DNA from: Thiomonas delicata
Lineage (GTDB): Bacteria; Pseudomonadota; Gammaproteobacteria; Burkholderiales; Burkholderiaceae_C
Reading direction: 5' to 3'
Assembly (NCBI RefSeq): GCF_900088825.1
Contig: NZ_LT592170.1
Location: forward strand, 585,353-649,352
DNA length: 64,000 nucleotides
Positions 17,520 through 27,545 of the stretch are shown in pieces. A program made the translations under genes and the position numbers. Position 1 is the first letter of the stretch. Every line of letters starts with the position of its first letter. The notes under the pieces are model-generated. The model was not told the origin of the DNA. It made no database searches and was given only the letters and a program-made list of their open reading frames with translations.

Positions 17520-18650
17520 ATGCAAATACAAATCCCATGCCTGTTCATGCGCGGCGGCACCTCGCGCGGGCCATTCTTCAACGAGGAGGATCTGCCGACT
17601 GACATCCCCACGCGCGACCGGGTACTCCTGGCCGTGATGGGCTCGCCCGATAAAAGGCAGATCAACGGACTGGGAGGAGCCCACCCGCTCACGAGCAAGG
17701 TCGGCATCGTGCGCAGGAGCGAGGTCGTCGGCGTTGACGTCGATTTCCTGTTCGCCCAGCTGCAACCCGATCGGGACACTGTCGATACCACACCGAACTG
17801 CGGCAACATGCTGGCTGCGGTCGTTCCCTTCGCCTTGGAAACAGGCATGGTCCACGCCAAGGGCGAGGTCAGCACCTTCCGCGTGCTCACCCGCAACACG
17901 GGCATGCAGTGCGACATCACGGTGCAAACTCCCGGTGGCAGGGTCAACTATGAAGGAAACGCGCGCATCGACGGTGTACCGGGAACCGCCGCCCCAATCA
18001 AGATCAACTTTCTCGACACCGCAGGATCGGTCTGCGCAGGACTGCTGCCGACCGGGCACGTGCGCGACACCGTGACCGTGGACGGCGCCGGTTTCGCAAC
18101 CTTCACCATCGATGTCACCTGCATCGACAACGGCATGCCGCTGGTCATCATGCGCGCGGTCGACCTGGACCGCACAGGCTACGAAACGGTTTCCGAACTC
18201 AATAACGACGAAGTACTCAAAGCCAGGCTCGAAGCCCTGCGCCTGAAGTGCGGAACCCTGATGGGCCTGGGTGACGTGACGGCCAAGAACTACCCGAAGA
18301 TGTGCCTGATCTCCTCACCCAAGCACGGCGGCAGCATTTCCACGCGCTGTTTCATTCCCCATGTCTGTCACGATGCCATTGGCGTGCTCGCAGCAGTCAC
18401 GGTCGGCACCGCCTGCGTCATGCAAGGCTCGGTAACGACGGGGATCGCGGAAGTTCCACCGTCGTCCCCGAAAACCATTTCGGTCGAACACCCCACGGGT
18501 GAGTTCAGTGTTGAGCTCGAAATCGATCCGCACAACGCCCAGAACGTCACCAGCGCGGCACTGCTGCGAACAGCGCGCCTGATCATGCGCGGCGATGTGA
18601 TGATTCCCGCTGCCGCGTGGCCCTCCCGGGATGACCAGGAGACGGCGTGA
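17520..18650 (+). CDS. ligU: 4-oxalomesaconate tautomerase (PrpF/LigU family)
   Basis: PrpF-family isomerase of about 376 aa, with MRGGTSRGPFF at the start, NGLGGAHPLTSKVGIV, and the second-domain motif TTPNCGNMLAAV. Members in this genomic setting (LigU/GalD) interconvert the tautomers of 4-oxalomesaconate so that the hydratase LigJ can act. It is the first gene of the operon. An ATG at 17502 is also in frame; I chose the second because AAGAG precedes it at a normal distance and the family begins near MQIQIPCLFMRGG. A gap of 289 bp separates it from ligJ. Confidence 0.85.
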   Translation: MQIQIPCLFMRGGTSRGPFFNEEDLPTDIPTRDRVLLAVMGSPDKRQINGLGGAHPLTSKVGIVRRSEVVGVDVDFLFAQLQPDRDTVDTTPNCGNMLAAVVPFALETGMVHAKGEVSTFRVLTRNTGMQCDITVQTPGGRVNYEGNARIDGVPGTAAPIKINFLDTAGSVCAGLLPTGHVRDTVTVDGAGFATFTIDVTCIDNGMPLVIMRAVDLDRTGYETVSELNNDEVLKARLEALRLKCGTLMGLGDVTAKNYPKMCLISSPKHGGSISTRCFIPHVCHDAIGVLAAVTVGTACVMQGSVTTGIAEVPPSSPKTISVEHPTGEFSVELEIDPHNAQNVTSAALLRTARLIMRGDVMIPAAAWPSRDDQETA

Positions 18651-18939
18651 TGCCCACCGCAAGCCCTTTCATGACAAGAATCGAGGCGCGACAAGACCTC
18701 GTGCATGGACGAACGTTCGCCCCCTTTGCACGAGCCGGGGCCGGGTGCCTGCGCGACATTCACACGGAATGCGCATGAGATCCGAACAGCGGTACCAGCC
18801 AACACGCGTATGCGGTTCGAGGCGGCATCTCCGTCTTTGAAGACACCTGCATCAAGCGCCGACAAGGGCCCGGGCACACGAAAGAATCCGGGCCGCCAGA
18901 CAACGAGACAAACCCAACGCACATACGGGAGGCATTTCC
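18651..18939. other. Intergenic gap inside the lig operon
   Basis: No gene is supported. A short inverted repeat (CTCGTGCA / TGCACGAG, arms 18698-18705 and 18727-18734) is present. In Comamonas a transporter gene (pmdK) lies at this place; none is seen here. Confidence 0.5.
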
Positions 18940-19965
18940 ATGATCATCGACTGCCATGGCCACTACACCACGGCACCCAAGGCACTGGAGGACTGGCGCA
19001 AGCGACAGATTGACAATCTGACCACGCCCGAGCTCGGCCCAAAGCCGGCGGAGCTGAATATCAGCGACGACGAACTGCGCGAGAGCATTGAGGCGAACCA
19101 GCTCAAGCTGATGCGGCAGCGTGGCAGCGACCTCACCATCTTCTCCCCGCGCGCCAGCTTCATGGCGCACCACATCGGCGACTTCAAGGTCTCCAGCACA
19201 TGGGCGGCGATCTGCAACGAGCTGTGCTACCGCGTCTCGCAACTCTTCCCGGACCATTTCATTCCAGCCGCGATGCTGCCTCAGAGCCCGGGCGTCGATC
19301 CGGCAACCTGCATCCCCGAGCTGGTCAAGTGCGTCGAACAGTACGGGAATGTCGCGATCAACCTGAACCCCGACCCCTCAGGTGGCCACTGGAAGGAACC
19401 GCCGCTCACCGACCGCCACTGGTACCCCATCTACGAGAAGATGGTTGAGTACGACATCCCGGCGATGATCCATGTCAGCACCAGTTGCAATGCCTGCTTC
19501 CACACCACTGGCGCGCACTACATCAACGCCGACACCACGGCAGTGATGCAACTGATCCAGGGCGATTTGTTCAGGGATTTTCCAACGCTGAGGTTCGTGA
19601 TCCCACATGGCGGCGGCGCGGCGCCCTACCACTGGGGCCGCTACCGAGGCTTGGCGCAGGAACTCAAGAAGCCGCTGCTCAAAGACCACCTGCTGAACAA
19701 CGTCTTTTTTGACACCTGCGTCTACCACCAACCCGGCCTTGACCTGCTGATCAAGGTGATCCCGGTCGACAACATCCTGTTCGCCTCCGAGATGATCGGC
19801 GCGGTGCGTGGCATCGACCCCGAAACCGGCCATTACTACGACGATACCAAGCGCTACATCGAAGCCGCGGCCATCGACCCCGTACAGCGCGACAAAATTT
19901 TTGAAGGCAACGCCCGCCGCGTCTACCCGCGCCTGGACGCAGCGCTGAAAGCACGCGGTCGCTAG
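18940..19965 (+). CDS. ligJ: 4-oxalomesaconate hydratase (LigJ, amidohydrolase fold)
   Basis: Adds water to 4-oxalomesaconate to give 4-carboxy-4-hydroxy-2-oxoadipate. This 341-aa protein of the amidohydrolase superfamily begins MIIDCHGHY (metal ligand HxH), continues with MIHVSTSC and FVIPHGGGAAPYHWGR, and ends with DNILFASEMIGAVRG. GGAG lies about nine bases before the ATG. It is followed by the aldolase gene 42 bp downstream, which uses its product. Confidence 0.93.
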   Translation: MIIDCHGHYTTAPKALEDWRKRQIDNLTTPELGPKPAELNISDDELRESIEANQLKLMRQRGSDLTIFSPRASFMAHHIGDFKVSSTWAAICNELCYRVSQLFPDHFIPAAMLPQSPGVDPATCIPELVKCVEQYGNVAINLNPDPSGGHWKEPPLTDRHWYPIYEKMVEYDIPAMIHVSTSCNACFHTTGAHYINADTTAVMQLIQGDLFRDFPTLRFVIPHGGGAAPYHWGRYRGLAQELKKPLLKDHLLNNVFFDTCVYHQPGLDLLIKVIPVDNILFASEMIGAVRGIDPETGHYYDDTKRYIEAAAIDPVQRDKIFEGNARRVYPRLDAALKARGR

Positions 19966-20007
19966 CCAATCCAGCCTCCACACCCAAGACAAACCGACAC
20001 ACGCACC

Positions 20008-20703
20008 ATGAGCACGCCATTGAACAACCTGGGCATCGTCAAACGCAACATCATGCGCGCCGACAAGGCGGCAGTGGACAGGCTGTACGACTTCGGCACG
20101 GCAACCGTACACGAGGCCATGGGCCGCGTCGGGCTGATGAAACCTTACATGCGCCCGATCTATCCCGGCGCGAAGCTTTGCGGAACCGCGGTCACCGTGC
20201 TGTTGCAACCCGGTGACAACTGGATGCTGCACGTCGTGGCCGAGCAGATCCGAGGCGGCGATGTGGTCGTTGCGGCCTGCACGACCGACAACGAGGACGG
20301 CTTCTTCGGCGACCTGCTGGCGACCTCGTTCAAGGCCCGTGGCGCGAATGGACTGGTCATCGACGGTGGCGTGCGGGACGTGCGCGATCTCACCACCATG
20401 CAGTTTCCGGTGTTCAGCCGCGCCATCAGCGCCAAGGGCACGGTCAAGGCCACGCTGGGATCGGTCAACATTCCCGTAGTGTGCGCGGGAGCGCTGGTCC
20501 AGCCCGGTGATGTCGTCGTGGCCGATGACGACGGCGTGGTCATCGTGCCAGCCGCGTTGGCCCACCAGGTCGCCGATGCCGCCGCCGCGCGCGAAGCCAA
20601 CGAAGCCGACAAGCGCCAGAAGCTGGCCTCCGGCGTACTCGGGCTCGACATGTACAAGATGCGTGAGCCGCTCGAAAAACTCGGGTTGAAGTACATCGAT
20701 TGA
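20008..20703 (+). CDS. ligK: 4-carboxy-4-hydroxy-2-oxoadipate aldolase / oxaloacetate decarboxylase
   Basis: Class II pyruvate aldolase of the RraA-like HMG/CHA family (231 aa). It cleaves 4-carboxy-4-hydroxy-2-oxoadipate into pyruvate and oxaloacetate, the last step of the pathway. Marks are [25 protein letters not shown], and the active-site region [11 protein letters not shown] with the conserved Arg and Asp. It is one base away from the next gene, so the two are clearly co-transcribed. Confidence 0.93.
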   Translation: MSTPLNNLGIVKRNIMRADKAAVDRLYDFGTATVHEAMGRVGLMKPYMRPIYPGAKLCGTAVTVLLQPGDNWMLHVVAEQIRGGDVVVAACTTDNEDGFFGDLLATSFKARGANGLVIDGGVRDVRDLTTMQFPVFSRAISAKGTVKATLGSVNIPVVCAGALVQPGDVVVADDDGVVIVPAALAHQVADAAAAREANEADKRQKLASGVLGLDMYKMREPLEKLGLKYID

Positions 20704-20704
20704 G

Positions 20705-21655
20705 ATGAGCAGCACAGAACAACCCCTCCAATGGCGTATCGGTCTCATCGGCTATGGCGAAGTCGGTCGCATCCTGGCCGAAGACCTGCGCCAGCAAAAC
20801 ATCGTGGTCAGCGCTTATGACGTGAAACTCGGAACCGCTGCCGAGTCCCCCCTGCGGGAACACGCATCCAGATTCGGCGTAACCCTGGCCGCCAGTGTCA
20901 CAGAATTGGCCGTCACGGCCGACCTGATCATTTCAGCGGTCACAGCGAGCCAGGCCATGGCGGTGGCCGCAGACTGCGCTGACGCGATCCGCGCCAACGC
21001 CTGGTTTCTCGATTTCAACTCTGCCTCGCCAGGCGCCAAGATCCGTGCTGCGGAAAGCGTCGAGGCGGCCGGCGGCCGCTATGTCGAGGGCGCCGTGATG
21101 ACCTCGGTTCCGCCGCACCGCATCCGCGTCCCGCTGCTCCTCGGCGGCCCGCACGCGCGGACACTGGAGCCGCTGCTCAAGGCCGTGGGCTTTCAGGCGC
21201 AGGTCACATCGGAGAAACTCGGTGTCGCATCGGCCACGAAAATGTGCCGCAGCGTCATGATCAAGGGTCTGGAAGCCATGGTCATCGAAAGCCTCACCAC
21301 ATCCCGCGCCTACGGAGTTGAAGACCGCGTGCTGGAATCGCTGGCTGAGACATTTCCCGGGATCGACTGGGAAAGGCAGGCGACCTATTTTTTCCAGCGT
21401 GTGATCGAACATGGCCGGCGCCGCAGCGAGGAGGTTCGTGAAGTGGCCGAGACGGTCCGCGAGGCCGGCCTGACGCCGTGGTCGTCGAGCGGTACCGCAG
21501 AACGCCAGTCGTGGGTCGCCGATCTTGCCGATCAGGGCGTCTTTGGAGCACGCGGCGAACCCGCTTTCGCCCGCAGCCCGGACTGGCGCACCGAAGCCGA
21601 CCGCATTCTGGCGCGCATCGACAACGAGAACTCCAACAAGGACCGCATGGCATGA
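20705..21655 (+). CDS. NAD-binding 6-phosphogluconate-dehydrogenase-like oxidoreductase of unknown substrate
   Basis: The N-terminal Rossmann domain has the dinucleotide loop GLIGYGEVG and a serine-rich AVTASQAM segment. The C-terminal helical domain matches the DUF1932 type that accompanies some beta-hydroxyacid-dehydrogenase relatives (KMCRSVMIKGLEAMVIESL). The catalytic lysine of the superfamily is probably that in TKMCRS. No step of the classical 4,5-cleavage pathway requires it, yet it sits between ligK and ligI with a one-base gap upstream and an ATGA overlap downstream. It may act on a side product or an additional substrate. The function is not known from sequence. Confidence 0.8.
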   Translation: MSSTEQPLQWRIGLIGYGEVGRILAEDLRQQNIVVSAYDVKLGTAAESPLREHASRFGVTLAASVTELAVTADLIISAVTASQAMAVAADCADAIRANAWFLDFNSASPGAKIRAAESVEAAGGRYVEGAVMTSVPPHRIRVPLLLGGPHARTLEPLLKAVGFQAQVTSEKLGVASATKMCRSVMIKGLEAMVIESLTTSRAYGVEDRVLESLAETFPGIDWERQATYFFQRVIEHGRRRSEEVREVAETVREAGLTPWSSSGTAERQSWVADLADQGVFGARGEPAFARSPDWRTEADRILARIDNENSNKDRMA

Positions 21656-22572
21656 GCTTCGAAAAAACACCCGGCTGGCTCGACTGGTATCCAGGCCCAT
21701 CCAGACCTGCCTTCCGGCTTCCGCCAGGAAGCGTGGACGCGCACTGCCACGTTTTCGGCCCCGGCGCTGAATTCCCCTATGCGCCGGAACGCAAGTACAC
21801 CCCCTGCGATGCCAGCAAGCATCAGCTCTACGCGCTGCGCGATCACCTCGGTTTTGCCCGCAACGTGGTCGTGCAGGCGACCTGCCACGGCGCCGACAAT
21901 CGGGCCATGATCGATGCTCTGATCCACTCCGGCGGCAAGGCTCGCGGCGTCGCAACCGTGCGGCGCGCGGTCACGGATGATGAACTGCGGCAGATGCACG
22001 CCGCGGGGGTTCGGGGCGTGCGCTTCAATTTCGTCAAGCGCCTGGTCGACTTCACGCCGAAGGACGAGCTGCTGGAAATCGCCAGCCGCATCGCACCGCT
22101 GGGTTGGCATGTGGTGATTTATTTCGAGGCCGTGGACCTGCCTGAGCTGTGGGACTTCTTCACCGCGCTTCCGACCACCGTGGTGGTCGATCACATGGGC
22201 CGCCCCGATGTGACCAAGCCGGTAGACGGTCCCGAGTTTGCGCTGTTCCTGCAATTCATGCGGGATCACACTAATGTCTGGAGCAAGGTGAGTTGCCCCG
22301 AACGCCTGTCGGTCAGCGGGCCGCCTGCGCTGGGCGGCGAGCGAAACGCCTATCGCGACGTCGTGCCCTTCGCACGGCGTGTGGTGGAGTCTTTCCCCGA
22401 TCGCGTGTTGTGGGGAACCGACTGGCCGCATCCGAACCTGAAAAGCCATATGCCGGATGACGGCCTGCTGGTTGATTTCATTCCACACATCGCGGTGACA
22501 CCGGAACTGCAGACGAAGTTGTTGGTCACCAATCCGATGCGCTTGTACTGGCCCGAACAGGAAGGAGCTTGA
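21652..22572 (+). CDS. ligI: 2-pyrone-4,6-dicarboxylate hydrolase
   Basis: Metal-independent lactonase of the amidohydrolase superfamily. It opens 2-pyrone-4,6-dicarboxylate to 4-oxalomesaconate. Visible motifs are VDAHCHVFGP (HxH), RGVRFNF, VVVDHMGRPD, and VLWGTDWPHPN with the catalytic Asp. The ATG overlaps the stop of the upstream gene (ATGA). The protein is 306 aa, a normal length. Confidence 0.93.
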   Translation: MSFEKTPGWLDWYPGPSRPAFRLPPGSVDAHCHVFGPGAEFPYAPERKYTPCDASKHQLYALRDHLGFARNVVVQATCHGADNRAMIDALIHSGGKARGVATVRRAVTDDELRQMHAAGVRGVRFNFVKRLVDFTPKDELLEIASRIAPLGWHVVIYFEAVDLPELWDFFTALPTTVVVDHMGRPDVTKPVDGPEFALFLQFMRDHTNVWSKVSCPERLSVSGPPALGGERNAYRDVVPFARRVVESFPDRVLWGTDWPHPNLKSHMPDDGLLVDFIPHIAVTPELQTKLLVTNPMRLYWPEQEGA

Positions 22573-22574
22573 AC

Positions 22575-23827
<1,253 letters not shown>

Positions 23828-23828
23828 C

Positions 23829-24794
23829 ATGACGACCACCATCAAGGTTGCGCTGGCCGGAGCTGGCGCGTTCGGCATCAAACACCTCGAGGCCATCCGG
23901 CAGATCGAGGGCGTGGATGTCGTTTCGCTCATCGGACGCACCCTGGAGTCAACGCGCGAGGTCGCCGCGCGCTTCGACATCGCCCACGTGACGACCGAAC
24001 TCGACGAAAGCCTCGCACGTCCAGACATCGACGCCGTGATCCTGTGCACCCCGACCCAGATCCATGCGTCCCAGGCCATCGCCTGCCTGAAGGCCGGCAA
24101 GCACGTGCAGGTGGAGATCCCACTGGCCGATTCGCTGGCCGACGCCGAAGCCGTCGTTCGCGCACAGAACGAGTCAGGGCGCGTCGCCATGGTCGGCCAT
24201 ACGCGGCGCTTCAACCCCAGCCATCAATGGATGCACAAGAGCATCGAAGCCGGCGAGCGCCGGATTCTGCAGATGGACGTGCAAACCTACTTTTTCCGCC
24301 GCAAGAATCTCAATGCGCTGGGACAGCCGCGCTCCTGGACCGACCATCTGCTGTGGCACCACGCTGCGCACACCGTGGATCTGTTCGCCTACCAGACAGG
24401 CGGCGAAATCATTGCAGCCAACGCTGTCCAGGGCCCCATCCATCCGGAACTGGGCATCGCGATGGACATGTCCATCCAACTCAAAAGCAGCACCGGAGCC
24501 ATCTGCACGCTCTCGCTGTCATTCAACAACGACGGGCCTCTCGGCACGTTCTTCCGCTACATCTGCGACAACGGCACCTACATCGCGCGCTACGACGATT
24601 TGGTGGACGGCAAGGACAACAGCATCGACGTCGGCAAGGTCGACGTGTCGATGAATGGCATCGAACTCCAGGACCGCGAATTCTTCGCCGCCATCCAGGA
24701 GGGCCGCGAACCCAACGCTAGCGTCTCCAAGGTTCTACCCTGCTACCGTGTCCTCGCCATGCTGGAAAAACAACTGGCGGCGCAGCCCGCCTGA
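23829..24794 (+). CDS. ligC: 4-carboxy-2-hydroxymuconate-6-semialdehyde dehydrogenase
   Basis: Gfo/Idh/MocA-type NAD(P) enzyme oxidising the ring-cleavage product (as its hemiacetal) to 2-pyrone-4,6-dicarboxylate. Marks are GAGAFGIKHLEAI near the N-terminus, KHVQVEIPLADS where most of the family has EKP, and GHTRRFNPSHQWMH, all typical of LigC. It is 321 aa and lies two bases from ligB. Together with LigI it feeds 4-oxalomesaconate to LigU and LigJ. Confidence 0.93.
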   Translation: MTTTIKVALAGAGAFGIKHLEAIRQIEGVDVVSLIGRTLESTREVAARFDIAHVTTELDESLARPDIDAVILCTPTQIHASQAIACLKAGKHVQVEIPLADSLADAEAVVRAQNESGRVAMVGHTRRFNPSHQWMHKSIEAGERRILQMDVQTYFFRRKNLNALGQPRSWTDHLLWHHAAHTVDLFAYQTGGEIIAANAVQGPIHPELGIAMDMSIQLKSSTGAICTLSLSFNNDGPLGTFFRYICDNGTYIARYDDLVDGKDNSIDVGKVDVSMNGIELQDREFFAAIQEGREPNASVSKVLPCYRVLAMLEKQLAAQPA

Positions 24795-24841
24795 GAACAC
24801 CGAGGCAGACACGAACCCGCACGCCGAGCGGCAATCGACGC

Positions 24842-25855
24842 ATGACCAACACCACTTCTCCCACAAGCACGCCCAAACGCCGCATTGGCCCGTTCAACGT
24901 CACCGCCATCGGGCTGGGCTGCATGAACCTCAGCCATGCCTACGGCGTCCCGCCCTCGGCGGATGTTGCCGAGGCTTTGCTGCTGGCAGCGCTCGACCTC
25001 GGCGTCGATTATTTCGACACGGCAGCCCTCTACGGCTTCGGCGCCAACGAGGAACTCGTCGGCCGTGTGCTGTCGCCGCATCGTTCACGCTTCATGCTCG
25101 GTAGCAAGGGCGGCATGACCGGCGTGGACGGCAAGCGCGTCATCGACGGCCGCCCCGAAACCCTCAAGCGCAATTGCGAGGACAGCCTGCGCCGTTTGCG
25201 TACCGATGTGATCGACCTGTATTACCTGCACCGCTGGGACAAGCGGGTGCCGATCGAGGACAGCGTGGGCGCCATGGCTGACCTCGTGCGCGAAGGCAAG
25301 GTCCGAACCCTCGGTCTGTCCGAGGTTTCAGCTGACACCCTGCGCCGCGCGCATGCCGTACACCCGATCACGGCGCTGCAGAACGAATACTCGTTATGGA
25401 CGCGCAATCCCGAAATCGCATCGCTGGACGCCTGCAGGAGTCTCGGCGTGGCCTTCGTCGCCTTCAGTCCGCTCGGCCGCGGATTCCTGTCTGGCAAGCT
25501 GCGTGATGTCTCCAGCTTCGAACCGAAGGACATTCGCCGCACCATGCCGCGCTTTGAACCCAGCCACTACGCTGCCAACCTGAAGCTTCTGGACGCCTAT
25601 GCGTCGGTCGCCCAGGAAGTCGGCTGCACCCAGGCCCAACTGGCCTTGGCCTGGCTGCTGGCCAAGGGCGAGCACATCGTGCCCATTCCAGGCACGACCA
25701 GCGTGGCCCATTTGCGCGAAGACATGGCGGCGCTGCGTGTCAGCCTCGACGCCGACATCGTCGATCGGCTCGATACGCTGATCAACCAGAACAGGGTGAG
25801 CGGCTCACGCTACAACGCGGCGACTCAAACCGAGATCGACACCGAAGAGTTCTGA
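24842..25855 (+). CDS. Aldo/keto reductase
   Basis: NADP(H)-dependent (alpha/beta)8 oxidoreductase of the AKR11/13-like group, 337 aa. The catalytic tetrad is visible: Asp in DYFDTAALYG, the Tyr of the same motif, Lys in MLGSKGG and His in YYLHRWD. The cofactor region is VPIPGTTSV. It is the last gene of the lig operon and is followed directly by a strong hairpin. The pathway does not need it. It may reduce aldehydes formed from substituted aromatics. The substrate is unknown. Confidence 0.88.
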   Translation: MTNTTSPTSTPKRRIGPFNVTAIGLGCMNLSHAYGVPPSADVAEALLLAALDLGVDYFDTAALYGFGANEELVGRVLSPHRSRFMLGSKGGMTGVDGKRVIDGRPETLKRNCEDSLRRLRTDVIDLYYLHRWDKRVPIEDSVGAMADLVREGKVRTLGLSEVSADTLRRAHAVHPITALQNEYSLWTRNPEIASLDACRSLGVAFVAFSPLGRGFLSGKLRDVSSFEPKDIRRTMPRFEPSHYAANLKLLDAYASVAQEVGCTQAQLALAWLLAKGEHIVPIPGTTSVAHLREDMAALRVSLDADIVDRLDTLINQNRVSGSRYNAATQTEIDTEEF

Positions 25856-25857
25856 AC

Positions 25858-25885
25858 CTGGGGGCTGTCATGCGCCAGCCCCCAG
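25858..25885. terminator. GC-rich hairpin ending the lig operon
   Basis: Perfect 10-bp stem CTGGGGGCTG / CAGCCCCCAG with an 8-nt loop, three bases after the aldo/keto reductase stop. There is no T-tract on the plus strand. A minus-strand reading frame ends just beyond it, so it may serve both directions. Confidence 0.7.
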
Positions 25886-26347
25886 ACAACGCTGCGTGAA
25901 TGGCCACGCTTAGCCGGCGACGCCTTCCGCCATCTTCGAACCGACCCTCTCCGACTCGATCAGGCGGTCGAGAATACGTCTGGCCTGAACACCACCTCCT
26001 GCATCGATGTTCAGCTTGACGACTGTTCGTGGCGACAGCTGCTGTGCGGTGGCCATCGGGCACCGGCAGCATCGATTCCTCGAGTATCGGCTTGGCGGGT
26101 TCCTGCGCGATCAGCACTGCGCGGCGGGGGATGGGCCTGTGAAGTGATTGCGCTGGAGGCGTTGGCCGCGAACCCGCACATCATTTTGGAAGCCGTCCGG
26201 ACGTCGGACTTGCTTGGGTCCCCACGTTCTCTTCTCTTGTCTACGGTCTCCGGCAGCGGCCAACCGGTCGGTGTAGGTGCGTGGATCTGGACATGCGCGC
26301 CCTGAATCGCCATGCATCGCGACATTGACAGAGTCATCTCAATAAAT
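25886..26347. other. Mostly non-coding spacer with one small remnant
   Basis: Apart from the 48-codon minus-strand frame listed separately and the start of the Fur-like box, I find no supportable gene. Longer open frames here have no family features. Confidence 0.45.
25910..26056 (-). pseudogene. Possible 3' remnant of an unidentified gene
   Basis: A 48-codon frame starting MATAQQLSPRTVVKLNIDAG and ending with a helical, charged segment (RRILDRLIESERVGSKMAEG) looks protein-like in composition. Upstream of its ATG the frame loses that character, so it may be the tail of a truncated gene. I do not recognise the family. Confidence 0.3.
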
Positions 26348-26366
26348 AACAATGATTCGCATTACT
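26348..26366. promoter_or_regulatory. Fur-box-like sequence
   Basis: AACAATGATTCGCATTACT matches 12 of 19 positions of the classical Fur box by eye and has the AATGAT-n-CATT core common in beta-proteobacterial Fur sites. It lies 17 bases before the start of the outer-membrane protein gene. Confidence 0.5.
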
Positions 26367-26382
26367 ACAATGGAGGGCAAGA

Positions 26383-27183
26383 ATGCGAGTCAAACGGTGG
26401 ATCTGGACCTTGGCATGGATGGGCGGCTTGATGCTCGAGGCGCAGGCGCAGGCTCAGTCATGGCCGGTACAGCCTTGCGATGTGGACGACTACATCACCA
26501 AGGCCATCGGTATCGAGGAACCCTGGCTGGAAAACGCGGCCTATCTCTTTGCCCAGGCCAACACCAATGGCTCGCCACGGTCGTTGACGTTTTCCCCCGA
26601 GATCGAGGGCCAGTTCAGTGAGCGGGTGGGCATGGAACTTGACCTCCCGGCGTATACCGCCAACACGCCGCTCGGGAGTGGCCAGAGTGCCGTTGGCCCA
26701 GTCGCGGCTGGGCTGAAGTTGGCTGCTTTGCATACTTGTGATCTGACTGAAGGTCGCGCCAGCCTGCTGACGGCAGAGGTGGAAGGCCAGTATTGGGCCA
26801 ACCCGCGCCCGAGCGTGCTGCCAGGCCAAGGCAATGCGGTCACTGCACAGGTGATGTGGGCGCAGCTCTGGTATCCCTGGTTCACCCAGGGGGAGGCTGG
26901 CTATACCCAACGCATCGGGGCGGGCATCACCAGCGGCTGGTTCGTCAATACGAGCCTAGGACATGCCATAGGGGCAGCCTATGCTGCGCAACTAGAGGTG
27001 GAAGTCGACAACCAGTTGACCCTGGACAACGGGCAGCGGGGATTGGAGGGAAGTGTGATGCCTCAGTTTGCCTACCACCTCACGCAACAGTGGCTGCTGG
27101 CCATCGGTGAGCAAGCGTCTTTCCAACAAGGCACATCGCATCCGCAATGGTCAACTTGGTTGATGACCGAACGGGATTTCTAA
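26383..27183 (+). CDS. Predicted outer-membrane beta-barrel protein
   Basis: A 266-aa protein with a signal peptide (RWIWTLAWMGGLMLEAQAQA), alternating aromatic and polar strands typical of small barrels, and a C-terminal phenylalanine (MTERDF). It resembles transporter-like outer-membrane proteins of the phenol-MetA-like type, but I cannot assign it to a named family. GGAGGG precedes the ATG. The Fur-like box just upstream suggests iron regulation, so a role in metal or siderophore handling is possible. Confidence 0.65.
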   Translation: MRVKRWIWTLAWMGGLMLEAQAQAQSWPVQPCDVDDYITKAIGIEEPWLENAAYLFAQANTNGSPRSLTFSPEIEGQFSERVGMELDLPAYTANTPLGSGQSAVGPVAAGLKLAALHTCDLTEGRASLLTAEVEGQYWANPRPSVLPGQGNAVTAQVMWAQLWYPWFTQGEAGYTQRIGAGITSGWFVNTSLGHAIGAAYAAQLEVEVDNQLTLDNGQRGLEGSVMPQFAYHLTQQWLLAIGEQASFQQGTSHPQWSTWLMTERDF

Positions 27184-27394
27184 CACGCCTTGAACCCGCG
27201 CGACTATTGACCGCCAGCTTCGCCTTCTGCTTCGCGACGAAGGCGTCCGGGTCCGCCCGCAGATTCAGCATGTCCGCATACGCGCAGATTTCGGCGTCGA
27301 GCTCATCCCAGTTGTTGACCAGATGGTCGCAATAGTCGTCGTACTGGGCACTGTTCTCGGCGTAGAGATCGCCCGAATGCGTGAATTTGTTCAC
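27080..27394 (-). pseudogene. Fragment of an unidentified gene ending in the 23-bp inverted repeat
   Basis: The first 60 or so codons (for example YDDYCDHLVNNWDELDAEI and ADMLNLRADPDAFVAKQK) have a convincing protein composition. The 3' part then runs antisense into the outer-membrane protein gene. The N-terminus lies within the left arm of the inverted repeat. Beyond the right arm a similar charged helix (RELEIARMREQIHAFG) continues in another frame. It looks like a gene rearranged at the repeat. No family is recognised. Confidence 0.35.
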
Positions 27395-27412
27395 GCATTC
27401 GGGCGATCTCTA
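27363..27412. repeat. Perfect 23-bp inverted repeat with 4-nt loop
   Basis: The arm at 27363-27385 (TAGAGATCGCCCGAATGCGT...) is exactly complementary to 27390-27412, with TTTG between them. The arms are mixed in composition and there is no T-tract, unlike an ordinary terminator. Confidence 0.95.
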
Positions 27413-27545
27413 GCTCTCGCGTTCTTGCTTTCCGAGGAGCTTTCAACCTAGATTGCAACCACTTCAGAATGCCGGCGCATGGCTCGATGAGGCCCCAACC
27501 TTCCCATCCCGAGATTGGGGCAAGGTCATTCATGCGCACCCTCCC

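Noticed and set aside
27363-27412. Ordinary transcription terminator
   Set aside because: Although the stem is long, no T-tract follows on either strand and the arms are not the usual short GC stem.
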